Positions 25,754-34,870 of a stretch of DNA of 64,000 nt are shown piece after piece. The stretch lies in contig DATLUM010000094.1 of NCBI GenBank assembly GCA_035533095.1, positions 47,226-111,225 of the forward strand, given 5' to 3'. Position numbers and translations under genes: made by a program. Source of the DNA: Acidimicrobiales bacterium. Its GTDB lineage: Bacteria > Actinomycetota > Acidimicrobiia > Acidimicrobiales > Palsa-688. Below the pieces are notes generated by a model. That model saw only the letters and a program-made list of their open reading frames with translations, did no database searches and was not told where the DNA came from. Positions within the stretch are counted from its first letter, which is position 1. Each line of letters opens with the position of its first letter.

Positions 25754-25834
25754 AAGGCGGGGTGGCGGTATGGCGGGATGGAGACGGGAGGGCAGGCCCT
25801 GGGGAGCCGCCCCCTACCAGTACCCTTGAGCGTC

Positions 25835-28800
25835 ATGTGCGGGATCGTCGCCGTCCTCGCCCGGTCGTCGAGCCGTCCCGCGCCGGACCCCGAGGTGGTT
25901 CTGTCAGTGCTGGAGCAGGCTGCGGGCGCGCTGGCATCGGTCGATATCTCCGGCGGCGACATCACGGCGGTCGAGGAGGTCACGCGGAGTCTGCGGGAGG
26001 TCGACTCCTCGCTGCGTTCGACGCCCGGCCTGAGGAGCCTGCTGTCGTCTCCGGGCCTCATCGACGCTGTCGACGGTCTCGCGGAGCGGATCGGGATGCG
26101 CACACGGGAGCTCGAAGCCGCCCTCGACGGCGCGTCGGTGAACTTCGAGCCGAGCGATCAGGAGCGGGTCAACTCGGCCCTGGTCGGCCTGAAGGATGCC
26201 TGGTGGTCAATAAGCAACGACCGGCTCGGCGCCGCCCGAGCCGTCGCCGACCTGATCGCCGAGCTCGACGGACCGCCGCAGAACCTTGACGGCTGGTGGG
26301 CGATCCAGGTCGCGCTCGCGTCGATCGACAGGCTCGAAGTCAGGGGTCGTGACTCCGCCGGGGTGCAGGTGCTGGTGGCCGGCCACGGTCTGGACCTCGA
26401 GGACCCAGGCGTGCGCCTCGCCGTCGAGTCCAGGTCGGCGGACTCGCTTTTCACGTCCGGCTCGTTGAGAGTGGTGCAGGACAGCCTCGCCTTCGTGTAC
26501 AAGGCTGCGGCAGAGATCGGTGAGCTCGGGGACAACGTCAGGGCCATACGCGCAGCCATACGCGGCGACAGGCTGCTTGCGGCCGCGATCAGCGCGCCCG
26601 GGGCACGGGTGACGGTACTCGGGCACACCCGCTGGGCGAGCGTCGGCATCATCTCGCAGCCCAACGCCCACCCGGTCAACTCCGAGGAGCTCGACCGGCC
26701 GGGTAACCCGTACGTGGCGGCTGTGCTCAACGGCGACGTGGACAATCACGCGGACCTCAGGGTGACCGACTCGGTGTGCGTCGCGCCCGAGGTGACGACC
26801 GACGCGAAAGTGATCCCGGTCCTATTCGCCAGGGCGATATCCGCCGGCGCGGGCATTGACGCCGGCTTCCGCTCGACGGTGGGACGATTCGACGGGTCGG
26901 TGGCGATCGCAGCATCGGTGGCCTCGGAGCCGGACTCGCTGCACCTGGCGCTCTGCGGGTCGGGGCAGTCGCTCTACGTCGGGCTGGCCGAGGACGCCTA
27001 CGTGATCGCGAGCGAACCCTACGGGCTGGTCGAGGAGACGGATCGCTACGTCCGCATGGACGGGGAGTCATCTCGCGGGCAGGTGGTCGTCCTCGGCCGT
27101 TCCGAGGCGGGCCGCATCGGGGGTATGAGGCGCTACCGATACGACGGCCGGGAGCTGCCGGTATCGGAGGCCGACGTGACCGTCGCCGAGATCACCACCC
27201 GGGACGTCGACCGTGGCGGATTCCAGCACTTCTTGTTGAAAGAGCTGACGGAGGCCCCGGCTTCGTTCCGCAAGACCCTCCGGGGACGGATCGCGACCGG
27301 CCCGGACGGGAAGCTGTGCGTCCGGCTAGGCCCGGTGACGATGCCGCCAGAGTTGGCGGACGCCTTGGCAGACGGGCGAATCGACAGGATCGTCGTCGTC
27401 GGGCAGGGAACCGCCGCGGTCGCCGGTCAGGCCGTCGCTGCCGCGATCTCGCGGTGCCTCCCGGGGATGCCGGTCTCGGCCCAACCGGCGACGGAGCTGT
27501 CCGGTTTCGGGCTTCAGGACGACATGAGCCGAACGGTCGTCATAGCGATCAGCCAGTCGGGGACCACGACAGACACCAACCGCACGGTCGACCTGGCGCG
27601 GACGCGCGGCGCACACGTCGTGTGCGTGGTGAATCGGCGCAACAGCGATCTCGTCTCCAAGTCGCACGGCGTGTTGTACACGTCAGATGGGCGTGACGTG
27701 GAGATGAGCGTTGCATCGACCAAGGCCTTCTACGCGCAGGTCGCGGCGGGCTGGTTGCTCGCAGGCGCATTCGCACAGGCGGCCGGCGTTGCCGGCGACG
27801 GTCTTGCCCCGGTCCTGGAGAGCCTCAGGGACCTGCCGTCGGCGATGGAGAAGGTGCTGGCGAGGCGCGAGGACATCGGTCGCATAGCGGCGTCGGTGGC
27901 GCCTCCGCGCCGTTACTGGGCCGTGGTGGGGAGCGGGCCCGACAGGATCGCAGCAGCCGAGGTCCGTATCAAGCTCTCGGAGCTCTGCTACCGGTCCATC
28001 TCCAGCGACGCCACCGAGGACAAGAAACACATCGACCTCTCGTGCGAGCCGATGATCCTGGTATGCGCGCCAGGGCTGCGCGGCTCCAATGCGGACGACG
28101 TCGCGAAGGAGGTTGCGATCTACCAGGCGCACAAGGCCGCTCCTGTGGTGGTGGTCGCCGACGGCGAAGCCAAACGCTTCGAGGCTTTCGCGCGCGACCT
28201 GATCACGGTGCCGAAGGTGGACCCGAACCTGTCATTCGTGCTGGCGGCGATGGCGGGCCATATCTTCGGGTACGAGGCGGCCCTTTCGATCGACGGCCAG
28301 GCACGCCCGCTGCGCGCCGCGCGCGCCGCGATCGAGCATGCCATCGAGAAGATGCCGGCCGGACATGAAGACCGGCTTCTCGATCGGCTCGCCGCGGAGT
28401 TGGAGCAGGCCGTGCAGCCGTTCATGCGGGGTCTTCGTGACGGCAGCTACAACGGCAACCTCGAGGCCTCCACCGCCGTGCGTCTCGTGTCGCTGCTTCG
28501 TTATGCGACAGGGCTGCTGCCGCTCGAGGGTTACGAGCACGAGACAGGGAAGATCGGCACACCCGAAGCGTTGGTGTCGGACCTGCTCGACGCGCTGAAC
28601 GCCGGCGTGGACGAGCTCACCCGTCCGGTCGACGCAATCAAACACCAGGCCAAGACCGTCACCGTCGGCATCTCGCGAAGCGAGGACGCCCTGTTCGGTG
28701 TCCCCCTGGTGAAGGCAACGCTGTCCGCCGGCGCCGCACCCGACACCCTCGGCTACCGCGCCCTGCGCACGCTCGGGGCTCTCGACGAGGCTGTCGAAGA

Positions 28801-29260
28801 GGTGCTCGGCTACACCCGGTACCGGGTGGAGTGGAGGGCGCCGGTCGCCCCAACCGCGTCGGTGATCGACCAGGGCGGCATAGCAACGAGCCTGCCCTCG
28901 CGCACGGCGACGGATCCCCGGTTGCGAGGCACCAAGCACCGCGCCGCTGAGGAGCGGGAGGTCACCGTCGCGCGGGGCGCCAGCGACGGCAGGACCGTCA
29001 TCCTCATCCCGGAGGTAAAGGGCGCCCAGGTGACCGGCATGACCCTGCTGCATGTCCGGTTCGCCGACGTGCTCCCGGCCGATGCGGCAAAGCGGGTCCT
29101 TTCCGGATACCGCACCCGCTACTCCGCGCTCGCTGACGCCGTCACCGAGACAGAGCCGGCGTTCGACGACGAGCGTCTCGGACACGAGCCGATCGTCGAT
29201 CTGCTCACCGAACCTGTGTACGCGCTGGCGGCGAGATGGAGAGGCTCGGGAGTCGCTTGA
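25835..29260 (+). CDS. Large GlmS-like amidotransferase with two SIS domains
   Basis: An 1141-residue protein related to glucosamine-6-phosphate synthase (about 600 residues). MCGIVAV puts the glutaminase nucleophile at Cys2. The matching RGRDSAG motif comes only at residues 170-176, after a roughly 160-residue mostly helical insertion. GHTRWAS (263-269) and NGDVDN (from 299) complete the glutaminase site. SIS domain 1 is at about 510-660 with SQSGTTTDT from 573; SIS domain 2 at about 690-840, where the usual GELKHGP is replaced by TEDKKHIDLS. About 300 C-terminal residues match no domain I recognise. It follows glmM and precedes acpS, where actinobacteria often have glmS. It may be the GlmS of this organism or act on another sugar. 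Confidence 0.8.
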   Translation: MCGIVAVLARSSSRPAPDPEVVLSVLEQAAGALASVDISGGDITAVEEVTRSLREVDSSLRSTPGLRSLLSSPGLIDAVDGLAERIGMRTRELEAALDGASVNFEPSDQERVNSALVGLKDAWWSISNDRLGAARAVADLIAELDGPPQNLDGWWAIQVALASIDRLEVRGRDSAGVQVLVAGHGLDLEDPGVRLAVESRSADSLFTSGSLRVVQDSLAFVYKAAAEIGELGDNVRAIRAAIRGDRLLAAAISAPGARVTVLGHTRWASVGIISQPNAHPVNSEELDRPGNPYVAAVLNGDVDNHADLRVTDSVCVAPEVTTDAKVIPVLFARAISAGAGIDAGFRSTVGRFDGSVAIAASVASEPDSLHLALCGSGQSLYVGLAEDAYVIASEPYGLVEETDRYVRMDGESSRGQVVVLGRSEAGRIGGMRRYRYDGRELPVSEADVTVAEITTRDVDRGGFQHFLLKELTEAPASFRKTLRGRIATGPDGKLCVRLGPVTMPPELADALADGRIDRIVVVGQGTAAVAGQAVAAAISRCLPGMPVSAQPATELSGFGLQDDMSRTVVIAISQSGTTTDTNRTVDLARTRGAHVVCVVNRRNSDLVSKSHGVLYTSDGRDVEMSVASTKAFYAQVAAGWLLAGAFAQAAGVAGDGLAPVLESLRDLPSAMEKVLARREDIGRIAASVAPPRRYWAVVGSGPDRIAAAEVRIKLSELCYRSISSDATEDKKHIDLSCEPMILVCAPGLRGSNADDVAKEVAIYQAHKAAPVVVVADGEAKRFEAFARDLITVPKVDPNLSFVLAAMAGHIFGYEAALSIDGQARPLRAARAAIEHAIEKMPAGHEDRLLDRLAAELEQAVQPFMRGLRDGSYNGNLEASTAVRLVSLLRYATGLLPLEGYEHETGKIGTPEALVSDLLDALNAGVDELTRPVDAIKHQAKTVTVGISRSEDALFGVPLVKATLSAGAAPDTLGYRALRTLGALDEAVEEVLGYTRYRVEWRAPVAPTASVIDQGGIATSLPSRTATDPRLRGTKHRAAEEREVTVARGASDGRTVILIPEVKGAQVTGMTLLHVRFADVLPADAAKRVLSGYRTRYSALADAVTETEPAFDDERLGHEPIVDLLTEPVYALAARWRGSGVA

Positions 29261-29289
29261 AGGCGCGAACCTCTCTGAGTGGAGCGCTC

Positions 29290-29655
29290 GTGGGAATTGG
29301 CATCGACTCGGTAGATCTCCCGCGCTTCGCTGCCGTCTTGAAGCGCCGGCCGTCGATTGCCGGCCGCGTGTTCACCCCTGGGGAGCAGGCGTTCGCGAAC
29401 CGCCTCGCGAACCCCGTGCCGTCTCTCGCGGCCCGCTTCGCGGCCAAGGAAGCCGCCATGAAGGCGCTCGGGGTGGGCCTCGGGTCGATCGACTGGACCG
29501 ACGTGGAAGTGGTCCGCAACGCCGGCGAGGCACCGTTCCTGTCGGTAACCGGCCGAGCAGCCGTGCTGGCCGAGGCCATGGGAGTGTCGGGGTGGCAGGT
29601 CTCGTTGACCCACACGGACACGGTCGCGTCCGCCGTAGTGGCAGCGCTGACGTGA
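29290..29655 (+). CDS. acpS: Holo-[acyl-carrier-protein] synthase
   Basis: A 121-residue enzyme that transfers 4'-phosphopantetheine from CoA to acyl carrier protein. The magnesium aspartate is in GIGIDSVDLPRF and the second acidic site is in RFAAKEAAMKALG, both typical of AcpS. The GTG at 29290 has GTGGAGC upstream and gives the family's usual start and length. An ATG at 29236 would add 18 residues (MERLGSRLKARTSLSGAL) and overlap the GlmS-like gene. The stop overlaps the next start by four bases. Confidence 0.92.
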   Translation: MGIGIDSVDLPRFAAVLKRRPSIAGRVFTPGEQAFANRLANPVPSLAARFAAKEAAMKALGVGLGSIDWTDVEVVRNAGEAPFLSVTGRAAVLAEAMGVSGWQVSLTHTDTVASAVVAALT

Positions 29656-31031
29656 TACCGGTCCTCACGCCGACCGAGATGTCCGGCGTCGACCGATCGG
29701 CGCCCGAACCGGTCGGGGTGCTCGTAGAAAGAGCCGGCTTTGCGGTGGCCCGCGCCGCCCGCACTCTCATGGCCGGCACCTACGGGCGGCGGGTGGTCGT
29801 CGTCGCGGGACCCGGAAACAACGGAGCCGACGGACGGGTCGCAGCCCGCGTCCTGTCCCGGTGGGGCGCGTCCGTGGAGGTTCTCGACGCCGTCGGCGCC
29901 GCCCGGATGAAGATCCTGCCCGGATGCGATCTGGTCGTCGACGCCGCGTTCGGAACCGGTCTGAGCCGCGCCTACTCGCCACCTGATCCGGGGGGAGCGC
30001 GCGTCATGGCAGTTGACATTCCGTCGGGCCTGTCCGGCCTCACCGGGAAGGCTGTGGGCGACGGCGGGGCCGTCGCCGCCGACGCGACGGTCACCTTCGC
30101 GGCTTACAAGCCGGGCCTGCTCCTCGGGCGGGGACCGGAGCTGGCCGGCGAGGTCCAGATCGCCGGCCTCGGGCTCGGTGCCCTCGCAGCCTCGTCGGCG
30201 AACGCCTGGCTGGTCACCGACGATGACATCGCCGCTTCGCTGTTGCCGCGCCCTCGCGAAACGCACAAGTGGAAATCCGCTGTGCAGGTGATCGCGGGAT
30301 CGCCGGGGATGCCGGGCGCCGCCGTGCTGGTCGCGACGTCGGCGATGCGCGCCGGCGCCGGTTACGCGCTGGTCGGAGTTCCCGCAGGACCCCCGGGCGG
30401 TGGGCTGCCCCCTGGCGAGTACGTCGCCAGCGGCCTGCCGGCGCAGGGTTGGGCATCCGAAGCCGCGAAGTCGAGCGAGCGCGTGCAGGCACTGGTCGTC
30501 GGGCCCGGTCTCGGGGGCGCTCGCGTCGAGGTAGCACAGCTGCTCCGAGCCACCTCCGTGCCTGCGGTGGTGGACGCCGACGGCCTCACGGGTGTCGGCA
30601 GCCTGGACGAGGTCCGGGAAGTGACCGCATCCCGGGCCGCGGCAATCGTGCTGACGCCCCACGAGGGGGAGTACAGCCGGCTGCGCGGGCGGGCGGTGCC
30701 GGACGACCGTCTCGAAGACGTCCGAGATGCGGCGCGCTCCAGCGGGGCGGTGGTGCTGCTCAAGGGATCCACGACCGTCGTTGCGTCGCCGGACGGCCGG
30801 GTTCTGATCGCGGCCGCCGGGTCGTCACGGCTCGCAACCGCGGGAACCGGCGACGTCCTGTCGGGTGTCATCGGAGCTTTCATCGCGAGAGGGCTTCCGG
30901 CATTCGAGGCGGCTGCCTACGCGGCGCACTGTCACGGGAGGGCGGCTTCGCTCGGGTCGCCAGAGGGGCTGGTCGCGTCCGACCTGCCGCGGCTGGTGTC
31001 GTTCTGGCTGTCGGGGGTCGTGAGGCAATGA
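29652..31031 (+). CDS. nnrD: Bifunctional NAD(P)HX epimerase / dehydratase
   Basis: A 459-residue repair enzyme for hydrated NAD(P)H. The N-terminal YjeF/epimerase domain (about 1-200) shows VVAGPGNNGADGRVAARVL, DAAFGTGL and AVDIPSGLSG. The C-terminal ADP-dependent dehydratase domain (about 215-455) shows WKSAVQVIAGSPGMPGAAVL, VVDADGL, LTPHEGEYSRL and the anion-binding ATAGTGDVLSGVIGAF. The N-terminal part before the Rossmann core is shorter than usual. The GTG at 29652 overlaps acpS, and the TGA overlaps alr. Confidence 0.92.
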   Translation: MIPVLTPTEMSGVDRSAPEPVGVLVERAGFAVARAARTLMAGTYGRRVVVVAGPGNNGADGRVAARVLSRWGASVEVLDAVGAARMKILPGCDLVVDAAFGTGLSRAYSPPDPGGARVMAVDIPSGLSGLTGKAVGDGGAVAADATVTFAAYKPGLLLGRGPELAGEVQIAGLGLGALAASSANAWLVTDDDIAASLLPRPRETHKWKSAVQVIAGSPGMPGAAVLVATSAMRAGAGYALVGVPAGPPGGGLPPGEYVASGLPAQGWASEAAKSSERVQALVVGPGLGGARVEVAQLLRATSVPAVVDADGLTGVGSLDEVREVTASRAAAIVLTPHEGEYSRLRGRAVPDDRLEDVRDAARSSGAVVLLKGSTTVVASPDGRVLIAAAGSSRLATAGTGDVLSGVIGAFIARGLPAFEAAAYAAHCHGRAASLGSPEGLVASDLPRLVSFWLSGVVRQ

Positions 31032-32215
31032 CCTCGACGATGGAGACCGAAGTCGCCGCTGGGCGCCTTCGGCCCACCTGGGCCGAGATCGACCTCGGGG
31101 CCATCCGCCAGAACGCTTCTCTTCTGTCGCGCGTTGCCGCCCCCGCGCAGCTTTGCGCTGTCGTCAAGGCCGGAGGGTACGGGCACGGGGCCGCTGACGC
31201 CGCGAGGGCTGCTCTCGACGGCGGCGCCAGCTGGCTCGCCGTGGCGTTGGTCGAGGAGGGGATGGAGCTACGCGCGGCGGGGATCGACGCACCGATCCTG
31301 CTGCTGTCCGAACCGGTAGCCGTTGCGATGCCCGAGGTCGTCGCGTCACGGTTGACCCCTACCGTCTACACGCGTGAAGGTCTCAACGCGCTGACCGCGG
31401 CCGCCGCATCACGTCGCGGTACCGGTGCGGGCGCGTCGCCGGAGGGTCTTCCGGTCCACGTGAAGGTCGACACCGGAATGCACCGCGTCGGTGCGGCGCC
31501 GGCGGAGGCTGTGGAGCTGGCGGCGTCGGTGGCGTCCACGCGGGGGCTCAGGCTCGAGGGGTTCTGGACCCACCTTGCCGTGTCGGACGAGCTCGAGAAC
31601 CCCTACACCGGGGCGCAACTCGACCGGTTCGACGGCGCCTGTGGCCGGTTGCATCAACGCGGGGTCGAACCCCCGCTTCTCCACGCGGCGAACTCGGCGG
31701 CCGCGCTGTGGCACCCGCGCAGCCGGTACGGGATGGTCCGATGCGGTATCTCGCTGTACGGGTTGGCGCCGGCTGGTGAGCTCGCCGGCCGCGAACCGGC
31801 CACCGGCTTGAGGCCGGCGATGGCCCTCAAGGCGCGGGTGTCGTACGTCAAGGAGGTCGCCGCCGGCGAGCGGCTCTCCTACGGTCTGCGCTACCGCCTC
31901 GACCGCGACTCGGTCATCGCTACCGTCCCGGTCGGTTACGCGGACGGCGTGACCCGGATGCTGTCGGCGAAGGGAGGGCAGGTTCTCGTCGGCGGTCGGC
32001 GATGCCCCGTCGCGGGGACGGTGACGATGGACCAGATCCTCGTTGACTGCGGGCCGGGAGCGACTGTCCGACGTGGCGACGAGGTGGTGCTGCTCGGTTC
32101 GCAGGGTGACCAGGCGATCACCGCGTGGGAGTGGGCGGAGAGGGTGGGGACGATCGCGTACGAGGTCGTGTGCGGGGTGAGCGGCAGGGTCCCCAGGTTG
32201 TATCTCGGCGGATGA
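31028..32215 (+). CDS. alr: Alanine racemase
   Basis: A 395-residue PLP enzyme making D-alanine for peptidoglycan. The PLP lysine is K47 in AVVKAGGYGHG; most enzymes read KADAYGHG or KADGYGHG, so the Asp is replaced by Gly here. Other motifs are VKVDTGMHRVG, HAANSAAAL, RYGMVRCGISLYG and, for the second catalytic base, the tyrosine in ERLSYGLRYR, plus VPVGYADGV. The fold and length are normal. It starts at the ATG overlapping nnrD; an ATG four codons later is possible. It overlaps the next gene by four bases. Confidence 0.94.
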   Translation: MTSTMETEVAAGRLRPTWAEIDLGAIRQNASLLSRVAAPAQLCAVVKAGGYGHGAADAARAALDGGASWLAVALVEEGMELRAAGIDAPILLLSEPVAVAMPEVVASRLTPTVYTREGLNALTAAAASRRGTGAGASPEGLPVHVKVDTGMHRVGAAPAEAVELAASVASTRGLRLEGFWTHLAVSDELENPYTGAQLDRFDGACGRLHQRGVEPPLLHAANSAAALWHPRSRYGMVRCGISLYGLAPAGELAGREPATGLRPAMALKARVSYVKEVAAGERLSYGLRYRLDRDSVIATVPVGYADGVTRMLSAKGGQVLVGGRRCPVAGTVTMDQILVDCGPGATVRRGDEVVLLGSQGDQAITAWEWAERVGTIAYEVVCGVSGRVPRLYLGG

Positions 32216-33105
32216 GCGAGTCCGGTGTTGCCGGCGCCGGCGGCGGGATCACCGACGTCGCCGGGGTTCGGGTGGGGCACTGGAGCGATCCGGTTGCGGT
32301 CACGGGATGCACGGTCGTGTTGCTCCCGGCGGCGACGGTGGCATCTGGAGAGGTGAGGGGTGGGGCGCCGGGAACCCGCGAGTGGGCTCTGCTCGACCCC
32401 AGGCGGACGGTCCCAGGCGTGAACGCCGTGGTCCTCACCGGCGGGTCGGCTTTCGGGCTGGCGGCTTGCGACGGCGTCATGCGGTGGTGCGAGGAGCGGG
32501 GTATCGGGTTTCCCGCGCCCGCGGGACCTGTGCCGATCGTGGTCGGGATGGTGATCTACGACCTCGCCGTCGGCGATCCGTCGGTCCGCCCGGGGGCCGC
32601 CGACGGCTACGCAGCGTGCGTCGCGGCGCAGACCGGCGGTCCCGGCGCCGCCCTTAGAGGAAGAATCGGGGCGGGAACGGGAGCGACGATCGCCAAGTGG
32701 CGGGGCAGCGAAGCTGCCCGCCCCGGCGGGATCGGTTCGGCCGTCACGCGCGACGGTGACCTCGTGGTCGCGGCGCTGATGGTCGTCAACGGACTAGGGG
32801 AGCCACGCCGTGCCAGGAGCGAAGGACCGAGGGTGCCCAGCGGAGGGGCCGGAATCGGCCACCGCGAAGCCACAACGATCGGCGTCGTCGTCACGAACGC
32901 GGCGATCGACAAGCCTGCCTGCAGGTTGGTAGCCGAATCGGCACACGACGGGTTGGCTCGCGCCCTCGAGCCGGCTCACACCGCCGCTGACGGCGACGCG
33001 ATCGTCGCGGCAGCGACCGGGTCGGTCCCGGCTCGCGTCGAAGCGGTGCGAGCCATGGCGGCTTGGGTCGTCGAGGAGGCGATCCTCGACGCCTGTCCTC
33101 CTTAG
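32212..33105 (+). CDS. P1-family (S58) aminopeptidase/amidase
   Basis: A 297-residue N-terminal nucleophile hydrolase of the DmpA/NylC family. Visible blocks are GITDVAGVRVGHW, GVNAVVLTGGSAFGLAACDG, RIGAGTGATIAKW, GGIGSA and the autocleavage site EATTIGVVVTNA, where the new N-terminal nucleophile would be Thr221 or Thr222. Known members release N-terminal amino acids, D-Ala esters or amides, or nylon oligomers. The coupled start with alr (ATGA) suggests a role near D-alanine, but that is inference. Its 3' end contains a 9-bp hairpin (33069-33091), and the stop overlaps the stop of the convergent RDD gene. Confidence 0.88.
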   Translation: MSESGVAGAGGGITDVAGVRVGHWSDPVAVTGCTVVLLPAATVASGEVRGGAPGTREWALLDPRRTVPGVNAVVLTGGSAFGLAACDGVMRWCEERGIGFPAPAGPVPIVVGMVIYDLAVGDPSVRPGAADGYAACVAAQTGGPGAALRGRIGAGTGATIAKWRGSEAARPGGIGSAVTRDGDLVVAALMVVNGLGEPRRARSEGPRVPSGGAGIGHREATTIGVVVTNAAIDKPACRLVAESAHDGLARALEPAHTAADGDAIVAAATGSVPARVEAVRAMAAWVVEEAILDACPP

Positions 33106-33722
33106 TAAGGATCCCTCAGCACGACGGTCCCGGCCATCTTGTCGTGCAGGGTCTGGTTCTCCCGGTCCCACAGGGGCCAGAGGACGTCGAGGACCCACGG
33201 GATGAAGAAGAGGATCACCAGCACGAACTCCGCCGCCCAGCGCCCGAGCGCCTTGCCCCCGCTGATGGGACCGCCGGTGCGCGAGTCGACCACACGTGTG
33301 CGCACGGCCATGTTGCCGACCGTCTGGCCGCGCCGGCTGAGCATCAAGGTGATGTACGCCGCGTCGAGGATGAGCGAAAGGAGCGGGCCGCCCACAGAAC
33401 CGCCAGCGATCCGCAGGATGTAGTTGGGGATGATGAGGACGAGCCCGTCGATGATCGTGGCGCCGACTCGCAGCCACCAGCCGGCGAGTGTTCCGCCGGG
33501 CGTCCCGCCGTAAACGCCGGGTGGCTCGTAGCCGGCGCCCGGGGTGCCGTACGCGCCGGGGGGCTGCTGCCAGGCCGGCGGAGGAGGTGGGTAGCCGCCG
33601 CTCGGAGGGGGCTGCTGCCAGGAAGGTGGCGGGGGAGGGTAACCGCCGCCGGGCGGCGGAGGCGGTTCCTCTCCTGAACCGGATCCGGCCCAAGGGTCTT
33701 GGGGCGGGGGGGTAGTGCTCAC
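33102..33722 (-). CDS. RDD-family membrane protein with proline-rich N terminus
   Basis: A 206-residue membrane protein. Residues 1-75 are Pro/Gly/Tyr-rich with near-repeats (GGGYPPPPPSWQQPP, SGGYPPPPPAWQQPP) and should be a disordered cytoplasmic arm. The RDD domain follows: WWLRVGATIIDGLVLIIPNY, then SRRGQTVGNMAVRTRVVD and a last helix pair ending DRENQTLHDKMAGTVVL. Three to four hydrophobic segments are seen. The start is a GTG. Function of RDD proteins is mostly unknown, with transport roles proposed. It is convergent with the P1 peptidase, and its start faces that of the glycosylase across 114 bases. Confidence 0.85.
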   Translation of the reverse strand: MSTTPPPQDPWAGSGSGEEPPPPPGGGYPPPPPSWQQPPPSGGYPPPPPAWQQPPGAYGTPGAGYEPPGVYGGTPGGTLAGWWLRVGATIIDGLVLIIPNYILRIAGGSVGGPLLSLILDAAYITLMLSRRGQTVGNMAVRTRVVDSRTGGPISGGKALGRWAAEFVLVILFFIPWVLDVLWPLWDRENQTLHDKMAGTVVLRDPY

Positions 33723-33836
33723 GTCGCGCTGCCTCCTTGCCGGGAACGAAGATCCCGCTCCCGTCCTCGCGCGCGACGGTAGTCAACCGTCGTCACGGGG
33801 GCGGGGATCAATGACCCGCCGGTACCATGGCCCTCC

Positions 33837-34394
33837 GTGCCCGGCCTCGCTGATCTGGAGTTGATCGCCTCGTCGTGTACCAAATGCCCGCTCGCCGGCG
33901 GCCGTACCACGGTCGTCTTCGGCGAAGGCGATCCCCGTGCGTCGCTGATGGTCGTGGGCGAAGGCCCCGGCCGCGACGAGGATCTTCAGGGCAGGCCCTT
34001 CGTCGGCAGGTCCGGCCAGCTGCTCGACCGTCTCCTGGCCGAGGAGATGGGGCTGGACCGCAAGCAGGTCTACATCGCCAACGTCGTCAAGTGCCGGCCG
34101 CCCGGAAACCGTGATCCGGAGCCTGCGGAGATCGACGCGTGCAGGCCGTTCCTCGAGCAGCAGGTCGACCTCATCGACCCGAAGCTCGTACTGACGCTCG
34201 GCAACTTCGCGACGAGGGTGCTGCTGGGCACCAAGGAAGGGATCACCAAACTGCGCGGCCGCTCGTACCCCTACCGCAGGGGGATGCTCGTGCCCACATT
34301 CCATCCGGCAGCGGCCCTGAGAGGAGGTGGTGAGGTCCTCTCGCAGATGCGAGCGGACTTCGTGCGTGCCCACCAGTTCCTCGTGCCCGCATGA
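33837..34394 (+). CDS. Uracil-DNA glycosylase, family 4 (Fe-S)
   Basis: A 185-residue DNA repair enzyme that excises uracil. Four cysteines for the 4Fe-4S cluster are at 14, 17, 86 and 102 (CTKC, VKCRPP, DACRPF). The catalytic region is [19 protein letters not shown] and the second motif is the end block [11 protein letters not shown]. The length is normal for the family. The GTG start gives [12 protein letters not shown]. It overlaps tsaE by four bases, so a repair gene heads the t6A cluster. Confidence 0.92.
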   Translation: MPGLADLELIASSCTKCPLAGGRTTVVFGEGDPRASLMVVGEGPGRDEDLQGRPFVGRSGQLLDRLLAEEMGLDRKQVYIANVVKCRPPGNRDPEPAEIDACRPFLEQQVDLIDPKLVLTLGNFATRVLLGTKEGITKLRGRSYPYRRGMLVPTFHPAAALRGGGEVLSQMRADFVRAHQFLVPA

Positions 34395-34870
34395 TCACCG
34401 TCGTCACGTGTGGCCCTGCCGGCACGCAGGCGGTCGCAGGCGCGGTCGCAGAACTGGCGCGACCCGGCGACGTCATCCTCCTCGACGGCGACCTCGGCGC
34501 GGGCAAGACCACGTTCACGCAGGGGTTCGCGCGCCGGTTGGGTGTATCGGAGACGGTGACCAGTCCCACCTTCACCCTGGTGCGGAGCTACCCGACGAAC
34601 GCAGGGTTCGACCTCTACCACGCGGACCTGTACCGGCTCGAGCATCTGTCCGAGGTGATCGATCTCGCTCTGCCGGAGGTTCTCGAGGATGGCGGCGTAG
34701 CGGTCGTCGAATGGGGAGAAAGAGGCAGCCCCGCGCTGGACCCCGCGCACCTGAGCATTCAGATCTCCCACGACGAAGGAGGGGAAGAGGCGAGGCGGCT
34801 GAGCATCGTCAACCACGGCGGGGCCTGGGATGACCGATGGAACCAACTCGAGGAAGCCCTCAAGTGCTGA
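34391..34870 (+). CDS. tsaE: tRNA t6A biosynthesis ATPase TsaE
   Basis: A 159-residue P-loop ATPase that works with TsaB and TsaD to make N6-threonylcarbamoyladenosine at position 37 of ANN-decoding tRNAs. The Walker A is [20 protein letters not shown], followed by [21 protein letters not shown] and VVEWGERG. The ATG start overlaps the glycosylase stop, and the TGA overlaps the GTG start of tsaB. Confidence 0.94.
   Translation: MITVVTCGPAGTQAVAGAVAELARPGDVILLDGDLGAGKTTFTQGFARRLGVSETVTSPTFTLVRSYPTNAGFDLYHADLYRLEHLSEVIDLALPEVLEDGGVAVVEWGERGSPALDPAHLSIQISHDEGGEEARRLSIVNHGGAWDDRWNQLEEALKC

Noticed and set aside
25754..25834. glmS ribozyme or other riboswitch before the GlmS-like gene
   Set aside because: The leader is too short, and no glmS-ribozyme core or other known riboswitch fold could be recognised.
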